A DNA stretch of 64,000 nucleotides from contig JAFYNM010000015.1 of NCBI GenBank assembly GCA_017549765.1, positions 26,876-90,875 of the forward strand, in the 5' to 3' direction. Position numbers and translations under genes: made by a program. The DNA is from Bacteroidales bacterium (lineage in GTDB: Bacteria > Bacteroidota > Bacteroidia > Bacteroidales > WCHB1-69). Below, piece by piece: positions 41,096-51,020 of this stretch (its first letter is position 1; every line of letters begins with the position of its first letter). The notes under the pieces were generated by a model, which saw only the letters and a program-made list of their open reading frames with translations, did not search any database and was not told where the DNA came from.

Positions 41096-43180
41096 ATGCA
41101 AATATCTACCTTCAAGAAGAATATCTTTCTCCTGTCCGTTCTGTTTTCCACCGTCATCATGCCTTTGCAGGCGCAGCAGGTCTCCCTGTCCCAGGCGCGG
41201 CAGATGGCCGACCGCCATTTCCAGACGCAGCAGGAGCAAACCGTCCGTTGTGCTGACATCGTCACCGACGGCACCGACACCTTGCTGTACATCTTCAACT
41301 CCGAGCGTTCCTTCGTGGTCATCGCCGGCGACCATCGGGTGGTGCCCGTCCTGGCGTGCAGCGACCATCAGCTGTACAATCGTGAAGATATCAGTGCTCC
41401 GGCGCAGATGTGGATAGACAGCTACGCCGCGCAGATAAGAGAACTGAAGAAGCATGTCTCCCGTAACAGCCAGGCGCACCCGGCGTGGACGCAATGGCTC
41501 TCCCGAGGCATGCGCGACGACGCAGTCGTAAAACCGATGATGATGTCACACTGGGGGCAGGAGACCTTCTACAACTACTACTGTCCGCGCGACTATGCCG
41601 GCGACAACAACCGGGTCGTCACCGGCTGCGTGGCCACCGCCATGGCGCAGCTGCTCTATTACTTCCGCTTCCCGGAGAGCGGTGTCGGCAGCTACTCCTA
41701 CACAGACGAGAATTATGGTGTGCAGTCGGCGGACTACGCCAACGCCACCTATAACTACGAGGCCATGTGCGACGATCCCGTCAGCATCAACACAGAGATC
41801 TCCAAGCTCATCTACCACCTCGGCGTGGGCGTGGACATGCACTATGGCGTCAACGGCTCCGGCATGAACAACCACAGCGCCGCCTATGTGCTGCGCACCT
41901 ATTTCAAATACGATCCCGCCACCGAGTACCTCTTCCGCGACTCCACGGATGTCAACTGGGACAGCGTCATCGTGGCGCATCTGGAGCGCAACATCCCGAT
42001 GTACTATGCCGGCTGGGCAGACCATGAGTGGATCAGCGGCCATGCCTTCATCTGCGATGGCTACAAGATCCAGGACAGCTGCTACTACTTCCACTTCAAC
42101 TTCGGATGGGACGGCTCCGCAGACGGCTACTTCTACACCGACAACCTGCACCCTGGCAGCAGCAACTTCAACCTCGCCCAAGAGCTGATCGTCAACTGCT
42201 ACCCCGACACCGCACTGTACCTCTACCCTGCCCCGACCCCACTGACGGGCAACAAGGTGCTGACCACCACCGCAGGCTCCTTCACTGACGGAACCAGACC
42301 CTACGAGCCCTATCGCAACAATATGGACTACACCTGGACCATCCAGCCTGCCGAGTCAGGCTACACCTCCATCACTGTGAACACACGCTACGACCTGGCC
42401 GACGGCGACACCTTGCTCATCTCCAGTGACAACAACACCATTGCTCCTCTGGTACTCACCAACGACAGCACCCAAATGACTGTTTCGTGGGACTGCACGG
42501 AGATCACCTGCCGCTTTATCTCCCATCAAAGCAATCTGGAGCACAAAGGATTCCATATCAACTACTCCTGCAGCATCCCGACCTACTGTCCTGCCACGTA
42601 CACCTACACCGCCGCATCGGGCGTGATCAGCGACGGCAGCGATGCCGAGCCCTACCACAACTTGACCACCTGCAAGCAGCGCATCATGCTCAACGCCAGC
42701 TATAACGCCGTCGTCCTCCACATCACAGATTTCGACTTAGAAGAGGGGCATGACTTCCTGCGCATCTTCAAGACATCATACAGCGATGCCAACCTGCTCA
42801 CCACCCTCACGGGCACCATTGCCGACACCACCCTCGTCATCGACAACCGCCGTGTTAACCTGCTCTTTGAGACAGACGAGCAGAACACCGCCGGCGGCTA
42901 CACCTTGGAATACTTCGGCGGCCATGTCGGCGTAAGCGACTTCGAGCAAACGGCGCTGCAGCTATGGCCGAATCCAGCATCCACCACCCTCTCTCTCTCC
43001 TGCGAAGAGCCCATCCAAGAGGTCGTCATCTACGACATGCAGGGACGGACGGTCTCCATCCAGACCGGCCAAGACCTGGAGATGACCATACCCGTACAGC
43101 AACTGCAGTCGGGCATGTACTCCATCTCCGTGCGGACACAAAACACCATTCATCAACGAAAATTCATCAAACAACAATAA
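41096..43180 (+). CDS. C10 (streptopain/PrtT-like) cysteine protease with T9SS type A sorting domain
   Basis: 694 residues. Signal peptide ending at PLQAQ (about 27); a propeptide with the Spi/streptopain inhibitor-like fold (about 28-125); peptidase C10 domain with catalytic Cys178 in VVTGCVATAMAQLLYYF and His316 in WISGHAFICDGY, then HFNFGWDGSADGYF. Two CUB-like beta domains follow (about 390-615, TWTIQPAESGYTSITVN and HITDFDLEEGHDFLRIF). The end LQLWPNPASTTLSLS...SGMYSISVRT is a type A sorting domain. A secreted protease, similar in plan to Porphyromonas PrtT. The metallopeptidase gene follows after 4 bases. Confidence 0.92.
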   Translation: MQISTFKKNIFLLSVLFSTVIMPLQAQQVSLSQARQMADRHFQTQQEQTVRCADIVTDGTDTLLYIFNSERSFVVIAGDHRVVPVLACSDHQLYNREDISAPAQMWIDSYAAQIRELKKHVSRNSQAHPAWTQWLSRGMRDDAVVKPMMMSHWGQETFYNYYCPRDYAGDNNRVVTGCVATAMAQLLYYFRFPESGVGSYSYTDENYGVQSADYANATYNYEAMCDDPVSINTEISKLIYHLGVGVDMHYGVNGSGMNNHSAAYVLRTYFKYDPATEYLFRDSTDVNWDSVIVAHLERNIPMYYAGWADHEWISGHAFICDGYKIQDSCYYFHFNFGWDGSADGYFYTDNLHPGSSNFNLAQELIVNCYPDTALYLYPAPTPLTGNKVLTTTAGSFTDGTRPYEPYRNNMDYTWTIQPAESGYTSITVNTRYDLADGDTLLISSDNNTIAPLVLTNDSTQMTVSWDCTEITCRFISHQSNLEHKGFHINYSCSIPTYCPATYTYTAASGVISDGSDAEPYHNLTTCKQRIMLNASYNAVVLHITDFDLEEGHDFLRIFKTSYSDANLLTTLTGTIADTTLVIDNRRVNLLFETDEQNTAGGYTLEYFGGHVGVSDFEQTALQLWPNPASTTLSLSCEEPIQEVVIYDMQGRTVSIQTGQDLEMTIPVQQLQSGMYSISVRTQNTIHQRKFIKQQ

Positions 43181-43184
43181 TCTT

Positions 43185-45209
43185 ATGAGACACATCACCC
43201 TCCTGACCATCATCATGCTCACCTTTACCGACCTTTTTGCTGGAGACTTCATCTCAAAAGCATCGCAAGACAACGTCATCTACACGTTAAAATCCAAATC
43301 CACCCTCTCGCCCTCCATCATCGAGCGGGGCGTGCGGCAGGCGGCAGCCTTTTGGACGGCTTCGGACGGCAGTCAGAAAGAGTTCGAGCAGTTCTGCATC
43401 AGCCACTATTGCCCGGACATGGAGACCAAGGTGGCGCTTTTTGACCGTCTCTGCACCGACTTTGAGATCATCTTCGGACACAATCATCGTGTAGCCATCG
43501 ACTTGCAGCGGCCAGAACAGGTGACCGGCTACAAGTCCACCATGGTGGATGAATTGTTCAGTGCCTACGATGGAATGGCCCATTTTGAAGAGGATATGTT
43601 TGCCAACAAGCTGGCCTTCATCGTCATCCTCAACTTCCCGCACTTCACCTTGGCGGAGAAGCAGCGCAGCGGCATGCAGTGGTCGGAGTTAGAGTGGGGC
43701 TTCGTGCGACTCGGCGACATCTTCACCTCACGCGTGCCCGCAGACAAAGCGCAGCGACTGGCCAGCGTGACTGCCTCGGCGAACTCCTTCATCGACAACT
43801 ACAATATCGACCTCGTGCAGGTGGGCAGCTTCACCAACCAGTTCCACTGGACCACCTCCACCCCGCTGATCACCCACTGGGGCCTGCGCGACGAGCTGAA
43901 GGCTGCCTACGGCGATCCTGTCAACGGCACCGCCAAACAGGAGGTCATCTATGACGTGATGAAACGCATCATCCAATGCCAGGTGCCCCAAGTAGTGGTC
44001 AAAAACGATGTGGACTACCAATGGTATCCCTCCACCAACCAGGTGATGATGAACGGCATCGAACTTCATCCCATCAAGTCAGAGAAGAACACCCGCTACC
44101 AGATGCTGCTCGACTTCTTCCATGCCGAGCAGGATTTAGACCCTTACTATCAGGGCTTCACCAACTTCATCGACCGCAAATTCGAGGGCGAATATGAAAT
44201 CTCCGTCAAGGAGACCGAAGCACTCTTTGAGTCCTTGCTCGGCAGTCCGGTCGTCAAGCAGGTGGCACAGTGCATCTCCAAGCGGTTAGGGCGCAAGCTG
44301 CAGGCCTTTGACATCTGGTACGACGGTTTCAAGCCGCGCAGCAGTATGAATGCCGCCAAGCTCGACGAGATGGTGCAGAAGAAATACCCGACCAAAGAAG
44401 CTTTTGAAGCAGATCTGCCCTTCATCCTGCAGAAATTAGGTTTTGCCAAAGAGAAGGCGGAATTCATCTGCCAGCACGTCACCGTGGATCCCTCCGTGGG
44501 CGCCGGCCACGCCATCGAGTCCAAGATGCATGGAGACAATGCCATGTTGCGCACGCGTATCGGCGCTGACGGCATGGACTACAAAGGCTACAACATCGGC
44601 GTACACGAGTTCGGCCACAATGTGGAGCAGAGCATCTCATTGTATGACGTGCCCAACTACTTCCTCGCCGGGGTTCCAAACACAGCCTTCACCGAGGCAC
44701 TGGCCTTCGTCTTCCAAGACAAAGACCTGGAACTTCTGGGACTCAACGAAAACAACGCCCAGGCTGACGCGCTCAAGGCCCTCGACCTCTTCTGGAACTG
44801 TTTTGAGATCATGGGCGTATCGTTGGTGGACATGAGAGTATGGCAATGGCTCTACGCCAACCCGTCTGCCACCGCAGAACAGCTGCAGGAGGCCGTCATC
44901 CGCATCGCCAAAGAGGTGTGGAACACCTACTACGCCCCCGTTTTTAAAGTCAAGGACGAGCCCATCTTGGCTGTCTATTCCCACACCGTCATCGACCCGT
45001 TATACTTGCCCGCCTACCCCATCGGCCATATCATCGACTATCAGTTGGAAGAGTACCTCAAGGGCAAAACGCTCGGACAGGAGGTGCCGCGCCTATACAA
45101 GCTTGGACGTTTGACACCTAACGTCTGGATGAAGAAAGCACTCAACACCGACCTCTCCGCACAACCGTTGATTTCCAGGGCCGAACAGGCATTGAAGGAG
45201 ATAAAATAG
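43185..45209 (+). CDS. Exported M3-like zinc metallopeptidase
   Basis: 674 residues. Short signal peptide (MRHITLLTIIMLTFTDLFAG). The zinc motif is HEFGH at 474-478 (YNIGVHEFGHNVEQ) with a third ligand Glu504 in TAFTEALAF 26 residues on, the spacing of gluzincins such as thimet-type M3 oligopeptidases. The FDIWYDGFKPRSSMNAAKL stretch before it is also M3-like. No T9SS tail, so it should stay in the periplasm. I do not recognise a named subfamily. It lies 4 bases after the C10 protease, suggesting that the two enzymes act in turn on proteins and then peptides. Confidence 0.75.
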   Translation: MRHITLLTIIMLTFTDLFAGDFISKASQDNVIYTLKSKSTLSPSIIERGVRQAAAFWTASDGSQKEFEQFCISHYCPDMETKVALFDRLCTDFEIIFGHNHRVAIDLQRPEQVTGYKSTMVDELFSAYDGMAHFEEDMFANKLAFIVILNFPHFTLAEKQRSGMQWSELEWGFVRLGDIFTSRVPADKAQRLASVTASANSFIDNYNIDLVQVGSFTNQFHWTTSTPLITHWGLRDELKAAYGDPVNGTAKQEVIYDVMKRIIQCQVPQVVVKNDVDYQWYPSTNQVMMNGIELHPIKSEKNTRYQMLLDFFHAEQDLDPYYQGFTNFIDRKFEGEYEISVKETEALFESLLGSPVVKQVAQCISKRLGRKLQAFDIWYDGFKPRSSMNAAKLDEMVQKKYPTKEAFEADLPFILQKLGFAKEKAEFICQHVTVDPSVGAGHAIESKMHGDNAMLRTRIGADGMDYKGYNIGVHEFGHNVEQSISLYDVPNYFLAGVPNTAFTEALAFVFQDKDLELLGLNENNAQADALKALDLFWNCFEIMGVSLVDMRVWQWLYANPSATAEQLQEAVIRIAKEVWNTYYAPVFKVKDEPILAVYSHTVIDPLYLPAYPIGHIIDYQLEEYLKGKTLGQEVPRLYKLGRLTPNVWMKKALNTDLSAQPLISRAEQALKEIK

Positions 45210-45296
45210 ACCTCTTCGGGCTCGAAAGAACCCGCACCTGACCATAAGAAAGATTCTGATCAGCCCTGTTGCCTCTGGGCTTGGGAAGATGTGTCC

Positions 45297-45920
45297 TTAG
45301 TATTTGATGCTAAGACGGACGCCCGCAAAATGATACAGCTGTTTTTTCACGCTGTTGGTTGTATAGGCGGAGTTGTCGGGCTCTCCATCCACTGGGATGG
45401 TATAGCGGATGTCTGTGTATTGGTTTTTATAACAGGCTGCTATCTGCATAACGACATGGTCGCGAATGCGGATGCGAATGCCTAATCCTGTCTCGCCAGT
45501 AGGTCCCGAGCAGGTACCATGCACCACACGGTCCATCACCTCCGGCTTGGAGCTGACATACCACTTGAAAGCATAACCGCCATTCAGGTAGAAAATCGGG
45601 GCAATCTTAGTCTCCATCATATTGACATTGAGGCTGAGACAGATAGGGATGAAGGCGGTGTGGCGCCAAAAATCAAATCCTGCTGTCAAGCCCATGAAGA
45701 AATAGTTATTGAACTGATAGCCAAGAAATTGGTTGACAGAGATGTTGAAGTTCTTATTCTGGATGGTCTTGGGTTCCAGCACGATCTTGCCCACTCCAGT
45801 GGCATAGCCCACGGAGGTCATATAGACAAAGCCTCGTTCTTGTTTGTGGTAGGCGCTTTGTGCTTGGGCCGAAAAGGAGACCAAGGCGATGCAGAGTATG
45901 GAAAGCAGAATCTTTTTCAT
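45297..45920 (-). CDS. Predicted outer-membrane beta-barrel protein
   Basis: 207 residues. Signal peptide MKKILLSILCIALVSFSAQAQ, then alternating beta strands (FVYMTSVGYATGVGKIV; YFFMGLTAGFDFWRH; IRIRIRDHVVMQIAACY) and a C-terminal strand ending in Tyr (FAGVRLSIKY), the usual signature for BAM-dependent insertion. About eight strands are expected. It follows recN with 6 bases between and may be read with it. Confidence 0.75.
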   Translation of the reverse strand: MKKILLSILCIALVSFSAQAQSAYHKQERGFVYMTSVGYATGVGKIVLEPKTIQNKNFNISVNQFLGYQFNNYFFMGLTAGFDFWRHTAFIPICLSLNVNMMETKIAPIFYLNGGYAFKWYVSSKPEVMDRVVHGTCSGPTGETGLGIRIRIRDHVVMQIAACYKNQYTDIRYTIPVDGEPDNSAYTTNSVKKQLYHFAGVRLSIKY

Positions 45921-45926
45921 AGTATA

Positions 45927-47603
45927 TCAGGATTTTGATTGTCTTAAAGAATGTATCAATTCGCGGGCGGTGGCGGTAGCGGAAGGGGTTATCTGCTCAC
46001 CGCTGAGCATGACGGCGATGGCGTGCTCGCGTTCCGCCTCGTCCAAAGTTCTAATATTCGTCACTGTGTCGGCACCTTGCGTCTCCTTGTAAACGAGGAA
46101 ATGCTGACGTCCGGAGGCGGCAATCTGCGGCAGATGGGTGATAGCGATCACCTGATGACGGCGGGAGAGCTCCGACATCACCGAGGCCACCTTGAGGGCC
46201 GTCTCGCCTGAGATGCCCGTATCTATCTCATCAAAGATAATGGTCGGCAACACCACGGAGTCGGTGATAATAGACTTCAGCGAGAGCATCAGTCGCGACA
46301 TCTCACCGCCGGAGGCCACCTTCGCCATATCGGTCACAGGAACGCCCTTGTTGGCGGAGAACAGAAATGTCACCTGGTCGATTCCCTCCGCAGAAGGCGC
46401 ATCCGACTGGGTCAACTCTATCTCGAAAGCGCTGTGGGGCATCCCCAAGGTCACCAATCGGCTCAACATCTCCTTACGCAAGGTGGGGATGACCTTCTCG
46501 CGCGTCTGCGAAAGCGCTCTCGCCAGCTTCATCAACTGACCATAGAGTTGCTGACGCGACTGATCCAGTTGGCGCAGCTGCTCTTGATGGTCACCGTAGT
46601 TGGCCAGTTCAGACTCCAGACGTTCTTTCAGAGCCAGGAGGCCGTCCACATCTTCGACTTGGTATTTGTGTTGCAATGTATTGAGCTGGTCGAGGCGCTC
46701 GTTGAGACGCTCCAGCTCATGTGGATTGACCTCCACCCCACTCTCTTTGAGGCTGATGTCGTAGGCGATATCCTCCACCTCCACGCTGGCGGCATGCAGA
46801 CGTTGTTGCAACTCCTGAAAGTCGGGGCCGATATCCGACAGGGCATCCAACTCTTGCTGAACCGATTTCAGCAGTTGTATCACCGCATATTGTTCCTGTT
46901 CCGAGAGCGTGTAGGACGCGCGGTAGAGACGGCTTTTAATATCTTCGGCATTACTCAGGATGCGGACCTGCTGTTCCAGCTCTTCCTGCTCTCCAGACTG
47001 AAGTTGCGCCTTCTCCAGCTCTTGCACGGTATATTGGCGAAACTCTTGTTGCAAAGCCTGTTCGGCGCACTGCTGCTGCAGGGCGCGATACTGCTGTTCA
47101 GCTTGACGCCACGCCCCCAACGTCTGATGATATTGGGTGCGCAGATCGGCATTCTGGGCATATTGGTCCAACATGCGAAGCCGGAACAAAGGATCGCCCA
47201 ACAGCAGGGACTGATGTTGCGAATGGATATCTATCAACCTGGAAGAGAGATCTTTCAGCACATTCAGGTTGACTGGGGTGTCGTTGACAAAAGCCCGGGA
47301 GCGACTATGCTCGTTAATCTCGCGACGGATGGTCGTGAGATCCAGATAGTCCAGGTCGTTATCTTCGAAGAAAGGCTCCAAGGCAAGACCCTGCAGGTCG
47401 AACTGGGCCTCCACGACACATTTTTTCTGTTTGTCGTATAAAACCTCTGTGTCGGCACGGTTACCCAGAAGAAGAGCCAACGCTCCCATCAGAATCGACT
47501 TGCCGGCACCTGTCTCGCCCGTGATCACCGTCAATCCCTCCTCAAAGGTGATGTCGAGGGACCGAATCAGCGCATAATTGGATATTTGGAGCGAGCGGAG
47601 CAT
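45927..47603 (-). CDS. recN: DNA repair protein RecN
   Basis: 558 residues. SMC-like ATPase of double-strand-break repair. Walker A in VITGETGAGKSILMGAL (28-44), a long central coiled coil, then KVASGGEMSRLMLSLKSI (signature) and IIFDEIDTGISGETALKVA (Walker B). Second-to-last in the conserved Bacteroidetes cluster bamD-rpoZ-coaBC-DUF4835-recN. Confidence 0.97.
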   Translation of the reverse strand: MLRSLQISNYALIRSLDITFEEGLTVITGETGAGKSILMGALALLLGNRADTEVLYDKQKKCVVEAQFDLQGLALEPFFEDNDLDYLDLTTIRREINEHSRSRAFVNDTPVNLNVLKDLSSRLIDIHSQHQSLLLGDPLFRLRMLDQYAQNADLRTQYHQTLGAWRQAEQQYRALQQQCAEQALQQEFRQYTVQELEKAQLQSGEQEELEQQVRILSNAEDIKSRLYRASYTLSEQEQYAVIQLLKSVQQELDALSDIGPDFQELQQRLHAASVEVEDIAYDISLKESGVEVNPHELERLNERLDQLNTLQHKYQVEDVDGLLALKERLESELANYGDHQEQLRQLDQSRQQLYGQLMKLARALSQTREKVIPTLRKEMLSRLVTLGMPHSAFEIELTQSDAPSAEGIDQVTFLFSANKGVPVTDMAKVASGGEMSRLMLSLKSIITDSVVLPTIIFDEIDTGISGETALKVASVMSELSRRHQVIAITHLPQIAASGRQHFLVYKETQGADTVTNIRTLDEAEREHAIAVMLSGEQITPSATATARELIHSLRQSKS

Positions 47604-47609
47604 ATCAGA

Positions 47610-48524
47610 CTACCTTGTAGCGTTGATGGCGTCGTAACGGGAAGAGTTGGACGGGTCAATCTGCTTCATGATGTTGACCACCTGGGTCTTCTCGCTGGGC
47701 AGGCCATCTTTGAAAATGTTGATGATCTCATCGGCTTTGGCGGCACAGATGATCTTGATCATGGCAAGGCCCGACTTCTGGGCGTTGACCTGTTGGAGCA
47801 GACGCAGACTCTCCAAGATGACAGCACGTCCGGCGTCCGGGGTCTCGCTCATCACATCCAAGCCCAAACGATGGTATTGATAGTAGAAATCGTGGATCTT
47901 GCTATAGGTGCTGTTGGTCAAGTTCTCCATGATCCAATAGCGATTGCTCTGACCACTCTCACCCACATTCCAGCCCTGTTCGGTAGAAGACTGGCAGAGG
48001 TTCACAATCGACTGACACTTATTTAGATAGGGAGCACCTCCGTTCAAGGAAAAAGAGTCAAACTCCACCGCCAGGAAAAGGTTCAGATAGTAGGCAATCA
48101 AAGAGGTGAACTGGTTCAGGTTCATATTGTCCGCATATTCCAGCGGGTCCCCCTCCGCATAGGTAAACTGGATCTTCTTGTCCTGGAAGTTCATCAACGT
48201 GGTCTTGTAGCTGGTCTTATAGACGGGGCGTTGCAACACGATCGTCATAGTCCCTTTCATCACATCGCCGGAGACCTCCGTCAAGTTGATCTGCAGGGCA
48301 CATTCAATACGCTCATTGGTCTTGAGGTTGTATTGGCACCATTTGCGTTCTTGAATGAAGGAATAGAGTTTTTGCTGCAAGTCGCGGTAGCGTTGCTGAT
48401 TGGTGCTGCTGCTGATCTGGTTGGCATTCACAGACACCGAGCACTGGAAGTCCTGTGCCTGGAGCAGCATACCGCCCAACAGGAACAGGCAGAGCACCCA
48501 TAATCTTTTCATTATCATCATCAT
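47610..48524 (-). CDS. DUF4835 exported protein
   Basis: 304 residues. Signal peptide (MKRLWVLCLFLLGGMLLQAQ after three upstream ATGs), then DFQCSVSVNANQISSSTNQQ, FIQERKW and YAEGDPLEYADNMNLNQFTS, diagnostic of DUF4835, an envelope protein almost always found between coaBC and recN in Bacteroidetes. Its first ATG (48524) overlaps the coaBC stop (ATGA), which supports that start; ATG 48512 is an alternative. Periplasmic function unknown. Confidence 0.92.
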   Translation of the reverse strand: MMMIMKRLWVLCLFLLGGMLLQAQDFQCSVSVNANQISSSTNQQRYRDLQQKLYSFIQERKWCQYNLKTNERIECALQINLTEVSGDVMKGTMTIVLQRPVYKTSYKTTLMNFQDKKIQFTYAEGDPLEYADNMNLNQFTSLIAYYLNLFLAVEFDSFSLNGGAPYLNKCQSIVNLCQSSTEQGWNVGESGQSNRYWIMENLTNSTYSKIHDFYYQYHRLGLDVMSETPDAGRAVILESLRLLQQVNAQKSGLAMIKIICAAKADEIINIFKDGLPSEKTQVVNIMKQIDPSNSSRYDAINATR

Positions 48525-49729
48525 TGTTGTTTTGTCAAGTTACAGACTACATTCAAAATGTCGCGGGCAATGTCGGCCTTGCTCTTCAGCTCACTCTCAA
48601 AAGTCTGCTCATCCTTAGTGATCATACAGACCTTGTTGGTAGGTGTTCCGAAGCCGGCGCCCTTGTCGCGCAATGAATTCAAAACGATCATATCGGCATT
48701 TTTATTATGTAGCTTTTTCAGTGCGTTTTCGCGTTCATGTTCTGTCTCAAGGGCGAAGCCGACGAGGATCTGGTCGTCGCGTTTCACCTTGCCGATAGAG
48801 GCCAGGATATCTTTCGTCTTGGTCAGCTGGAGTTGCAATTCGTCGTCGGTCTTCTTGATCTTCTCGGGGGCGGGCGCGGCAGGTGTGTAGTCGGCCACGG
48901 CGGCGGCCATGATCATGACATCCTGATTTTCCTGGACGAGCATACACTGTTGGTACATCTCCCCAGCCGTCTCGACATCCACGCGATGGATGTGGGCGTT
49001 TTGGGTCTGGAGATGAGTAGGACCCGTGATCAGCGTCACTTCGGCGCCCATGTCGGCGGCGGCCTCGGCGAGGGCAAAACCCATCAGACCGGAGGACCGG
49101 TTGCCCACAAAGCGCACAGGGTCAATCGGCTCATAGGTAGGACCCGCCGTGATCATAACCTTTTTCCCGGACAGGCATTTCGGGCCCTGGAGGTATTGTA
49201 CGACATCCTCATAGATCTCTTCCGGCTCCTCCATCCGGCCCTTCCCTGAAGTGCCACATGCCAGAAAGCCGTCGTTGGGCGAGATGATGAGGCATCCTTT
49301 CTCGCGCAGCAACGTGATGTTCAGCTGCACAGAAGGCTCGGCGTACATGTTGTCATTCATGGCAGGCGCTATGAAGACAGGCTTGCTGCAGGCCAGCAGG
49401 ATGGTGGAGAGCAGGTCATCGGCAATGCCATGGGCATACTTGCCGATAATGTTGGCCGTGGCCGGCGCCACCACCATCGCATCCGCCCAGTCCACCAAGG
49501 CGATATGCTGCACATCGTAAGGCTCGTCGTGATCAAAAAGATCCACATACAAGGGATTCTGCGAGAGAGTCTCCACCGTCGTCTTGGTGACAAACTCCAT
49601 CGCATGGCGCGTGGCGACCACCTTGACCTCGTAACCGTTCTTCTTGAAAAGCCGGATCAAGGTCATCGTCTTGTAGGCCGCAATGCCCCCAGTTATACCG
49701 ATCAGTATATGTCCCCGTGAAGTGTCCAT
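48521..49729 (-). CDS. coaBC: Phosphopantothenoylcysteine decarboxylase / synthase
   Basis: 402 residues. Bifunctional enzyme of coenzyme A synthesis. N-terminal flavin decarboxylase (CoaC): ILIGITGGIAAYKTMTLIR, APAMNDNMYAEPSVQ. C-terminal synthetase (CoaB): KVMITAGPTYEPIDPVRFVG, the SGLMGFALAEAAADMGAEVTL block and VGFALETEHERENAL. Overlaps DUF4835 by 4 bases; rpoZ ends 3 bases upstream. Confidence 0.97.
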   Translation of the reverse strand: MDTSRGHILIGITGGIAAYKTMTLIRLFKKNGYEVKVVATRHAMEFVTKTTVETLSQNPLYVDLFDHDEPYDVQHIALVDWADAMVVAPATANIIGKYAHGIADDLLSTILLACSKPVFIAPAMNDNMYAEPSVQLNITLLREKGCLIISPNDGFLACGTSGKGRMEEPEEIYEDVVQYLQGPKCLSGKKVMITAGPTYEPIDPVRFVGNRSSGLMGFALAEAAADMGAEVTLITGPTHLQTQNAHIHRVDVETAGEMYQQCMLVQENQDVMIMAAAVADYTPAAPAPEKIKKTDDELQLQLTKTKDILASIGKVKRDDQILVGFALETEHERENALKKLHNKNADMIVLNSLRDKGAGFGTPTNKVCMITKDEQTFESELKSKADIARDILNVVCNLTKQQ

Positions 49730-49732
49730 CGG

Positions 49733-50065
49733 TTACTCTTCGTCTGTCGTGTCCTTGAAATAGACCTGACCATTCTCGAACTCATACATGGCCAGCTGTG
49801 TGGGCTTCGGCATCTGCTCGTAGAAACGGGAGAGTTCTATCTGCTCGCGGTTTTCATAGACCTCCTCCAAAGAATCACTCTTCGTGGCATACTGATGAGA
49901 GCTCTCCTGAAACTCCTGCTTCAGATCAGCTGCAATCTGGTCGGCACGTTTCGACATGACCACGATACTCTTGTAGAAGTTGTGCGTATCCTTGTCAAAC
50001 TGTCTCAGATCTTTGGTTTTGGCGAAACAGTCAATGTTTTTCTTCTTATAATCAATAGCTTTCAT
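49733..50065 (-). CDS. rpoZ: RNA polymerase omega subunit, Bacteroidetes type
   Basis: 110 residues. The Bacteroidetes omega family signature is seen in YKSIVVMSKRADQIAADLKQ and EEVYENREQIELSRFYEQMP, then KPTQLAMYEFENGQVYF. It stabilises the RNA polymerase core. It sits, as usual in the phylum, between bamD and coaBC, 8 bases after bamD. Confidence 0.88.
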   Translation of the reverse strand: MKAIDYKKKNIDCFAKTKDLRQFDKDTHNFYKSIVVMSKRADQIAADLKQEFQESSHQYATKSDSLEEVYENREQIELSRFYEQMPKPTQLAMYEFENGQVYFKDTTDEE

Positions 50066-50073
50066 AAAATGTA

Positions 50074-50985
50074 TTAATTAGATTTTGATTTTATTTTTTC
50101 CAATTGTTTGGTCACCTCCTGGGCGATCTTGCTCGTCTCTTTGTAATAATTGGAGTTCGGAAACTCCAGTTCCATCTTGCGGCAGGCATCCAGACAGGCT
50201 TTGTAACGTTCTTCCTGCTTGCGCTCCACACTCTTGCGGGCATACTCGTAGTTGTTGAGCACCAAGTAATAGATGGCTTCCGGCATCAACGGCGAATAAG
50301 AGTACTCGACAAAGAAGTTCTTGGCCGCCACCTGACAGGCTTCGAAATGGTCGGTGTTGTAATAGAGCTTCATGGCCTCCAAATCCTTGCGTGCCAGCTT
50401 GAGTCTCAGCTCATCCAACATCCTGTTGCAATCTTCAATGTGGGGATTGTCTGGATAGGCCTGCACAAACGCCTTGATCTGCTCAATGGCATATTCCGTG
50501 TTAGACTGGTCCAGATAGTAGTCGGGAGAAGTCTCATAAATGGCGGAGATACAATAGTAGAAGGCCTCGGCCGTTCTTTCGCTGTTGGGATATCGACGCA
50601 CATAGTCGCGGAAATGGAAGGCCGCCATCGTATAGTCTTTGTTCATGTAATACGAATGGGCGAATAAAAACAAGATGGTGTCGGCGCGAGTCGTGCCCAA
50701 GGAGATGGGATACAGCTCTTCAAAGAGACTGGCGGCGGAGAGGTACTGCTGCTTCTCATAAAAACGCATGGCCTTGGCATAGTTCTGCTCAAAGGTCTCA
50801 AAGGTCACCTTCTTAGACAACTTTTCCTGGGCCCTGTACTCTCGTTTGACTTTACGCAACGAGTCCTTCTTGCCGGGCACTTGTTCATACAACACCTTCA
50901 ACGGCGCCAAAGACTCCGCGGAATAGGCGCACGAAACAGACGCCATCAGTATGATTATCAATATCTTAACGCTATTCTTAACCAT
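50074..50985 (-). CDS. bamD: Outer-membrane assembly lipoprotein BamD
   Basis: 303 residues from MVKNSVKILIIILMASVSC. TPR-containing BamD: RFYEKQQYLSAASLFEELYP, YYMNKDYTMAAFHFRDYVRR and YPDNPHIEDCNRMLDELRLKL match its TPR units. It works with BamA to insert outer-membrane proteins. The lipobox SVSC is weaker than consensus. The ATG at 50985 is preferred to a longer frame because the signal peptide starts here and a -7 box (51002-51009) is 16 bases upstream. Confidence 0.92.
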   Translation of the reverse strand: MVKNSVKILIIILMASVSCAYSAESLAPLKVLYEQVPGKKDSLRKVKREYRAQEKLSKKVTFETFEQNYAKAMRFYEKQQYLSAASLFEELYPISLGTTRADTILFLFAHSYYMNKDYTMAAFHFRDYVRRYPNSERTAEAFYYCISAIYETSPDYYLDQSNTEYAIEQIKAFVQAYPDNPHIEDCNRMLDELRLKLARKDLEAMKLYYNTDHFEACQVAAKNFFVEYSYSPLMPEAIYYLVLNNYEYARKSVERKQEERYKACLDACRKMELEFPNSNYYKETSKIAQEVTKQLEKIKSKSN

Positions 50986-51001
50986 AATACATACAAAGTG
51001 G

Positions 51002-51009
51002 CAAAGATA
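51002..51009 (-). promoter_or_regulatory. -7 box of bamD-rpoZ-coaBC-DUF4835-recN
   Basis: The minus strand reads TATCTTTG followed by CCAC, 16 bases before the bamD ATG, just past the end of the nuclease gene. Confidence 0.65.
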
Positions 51010-51020
51010 TAAAAATTTTG

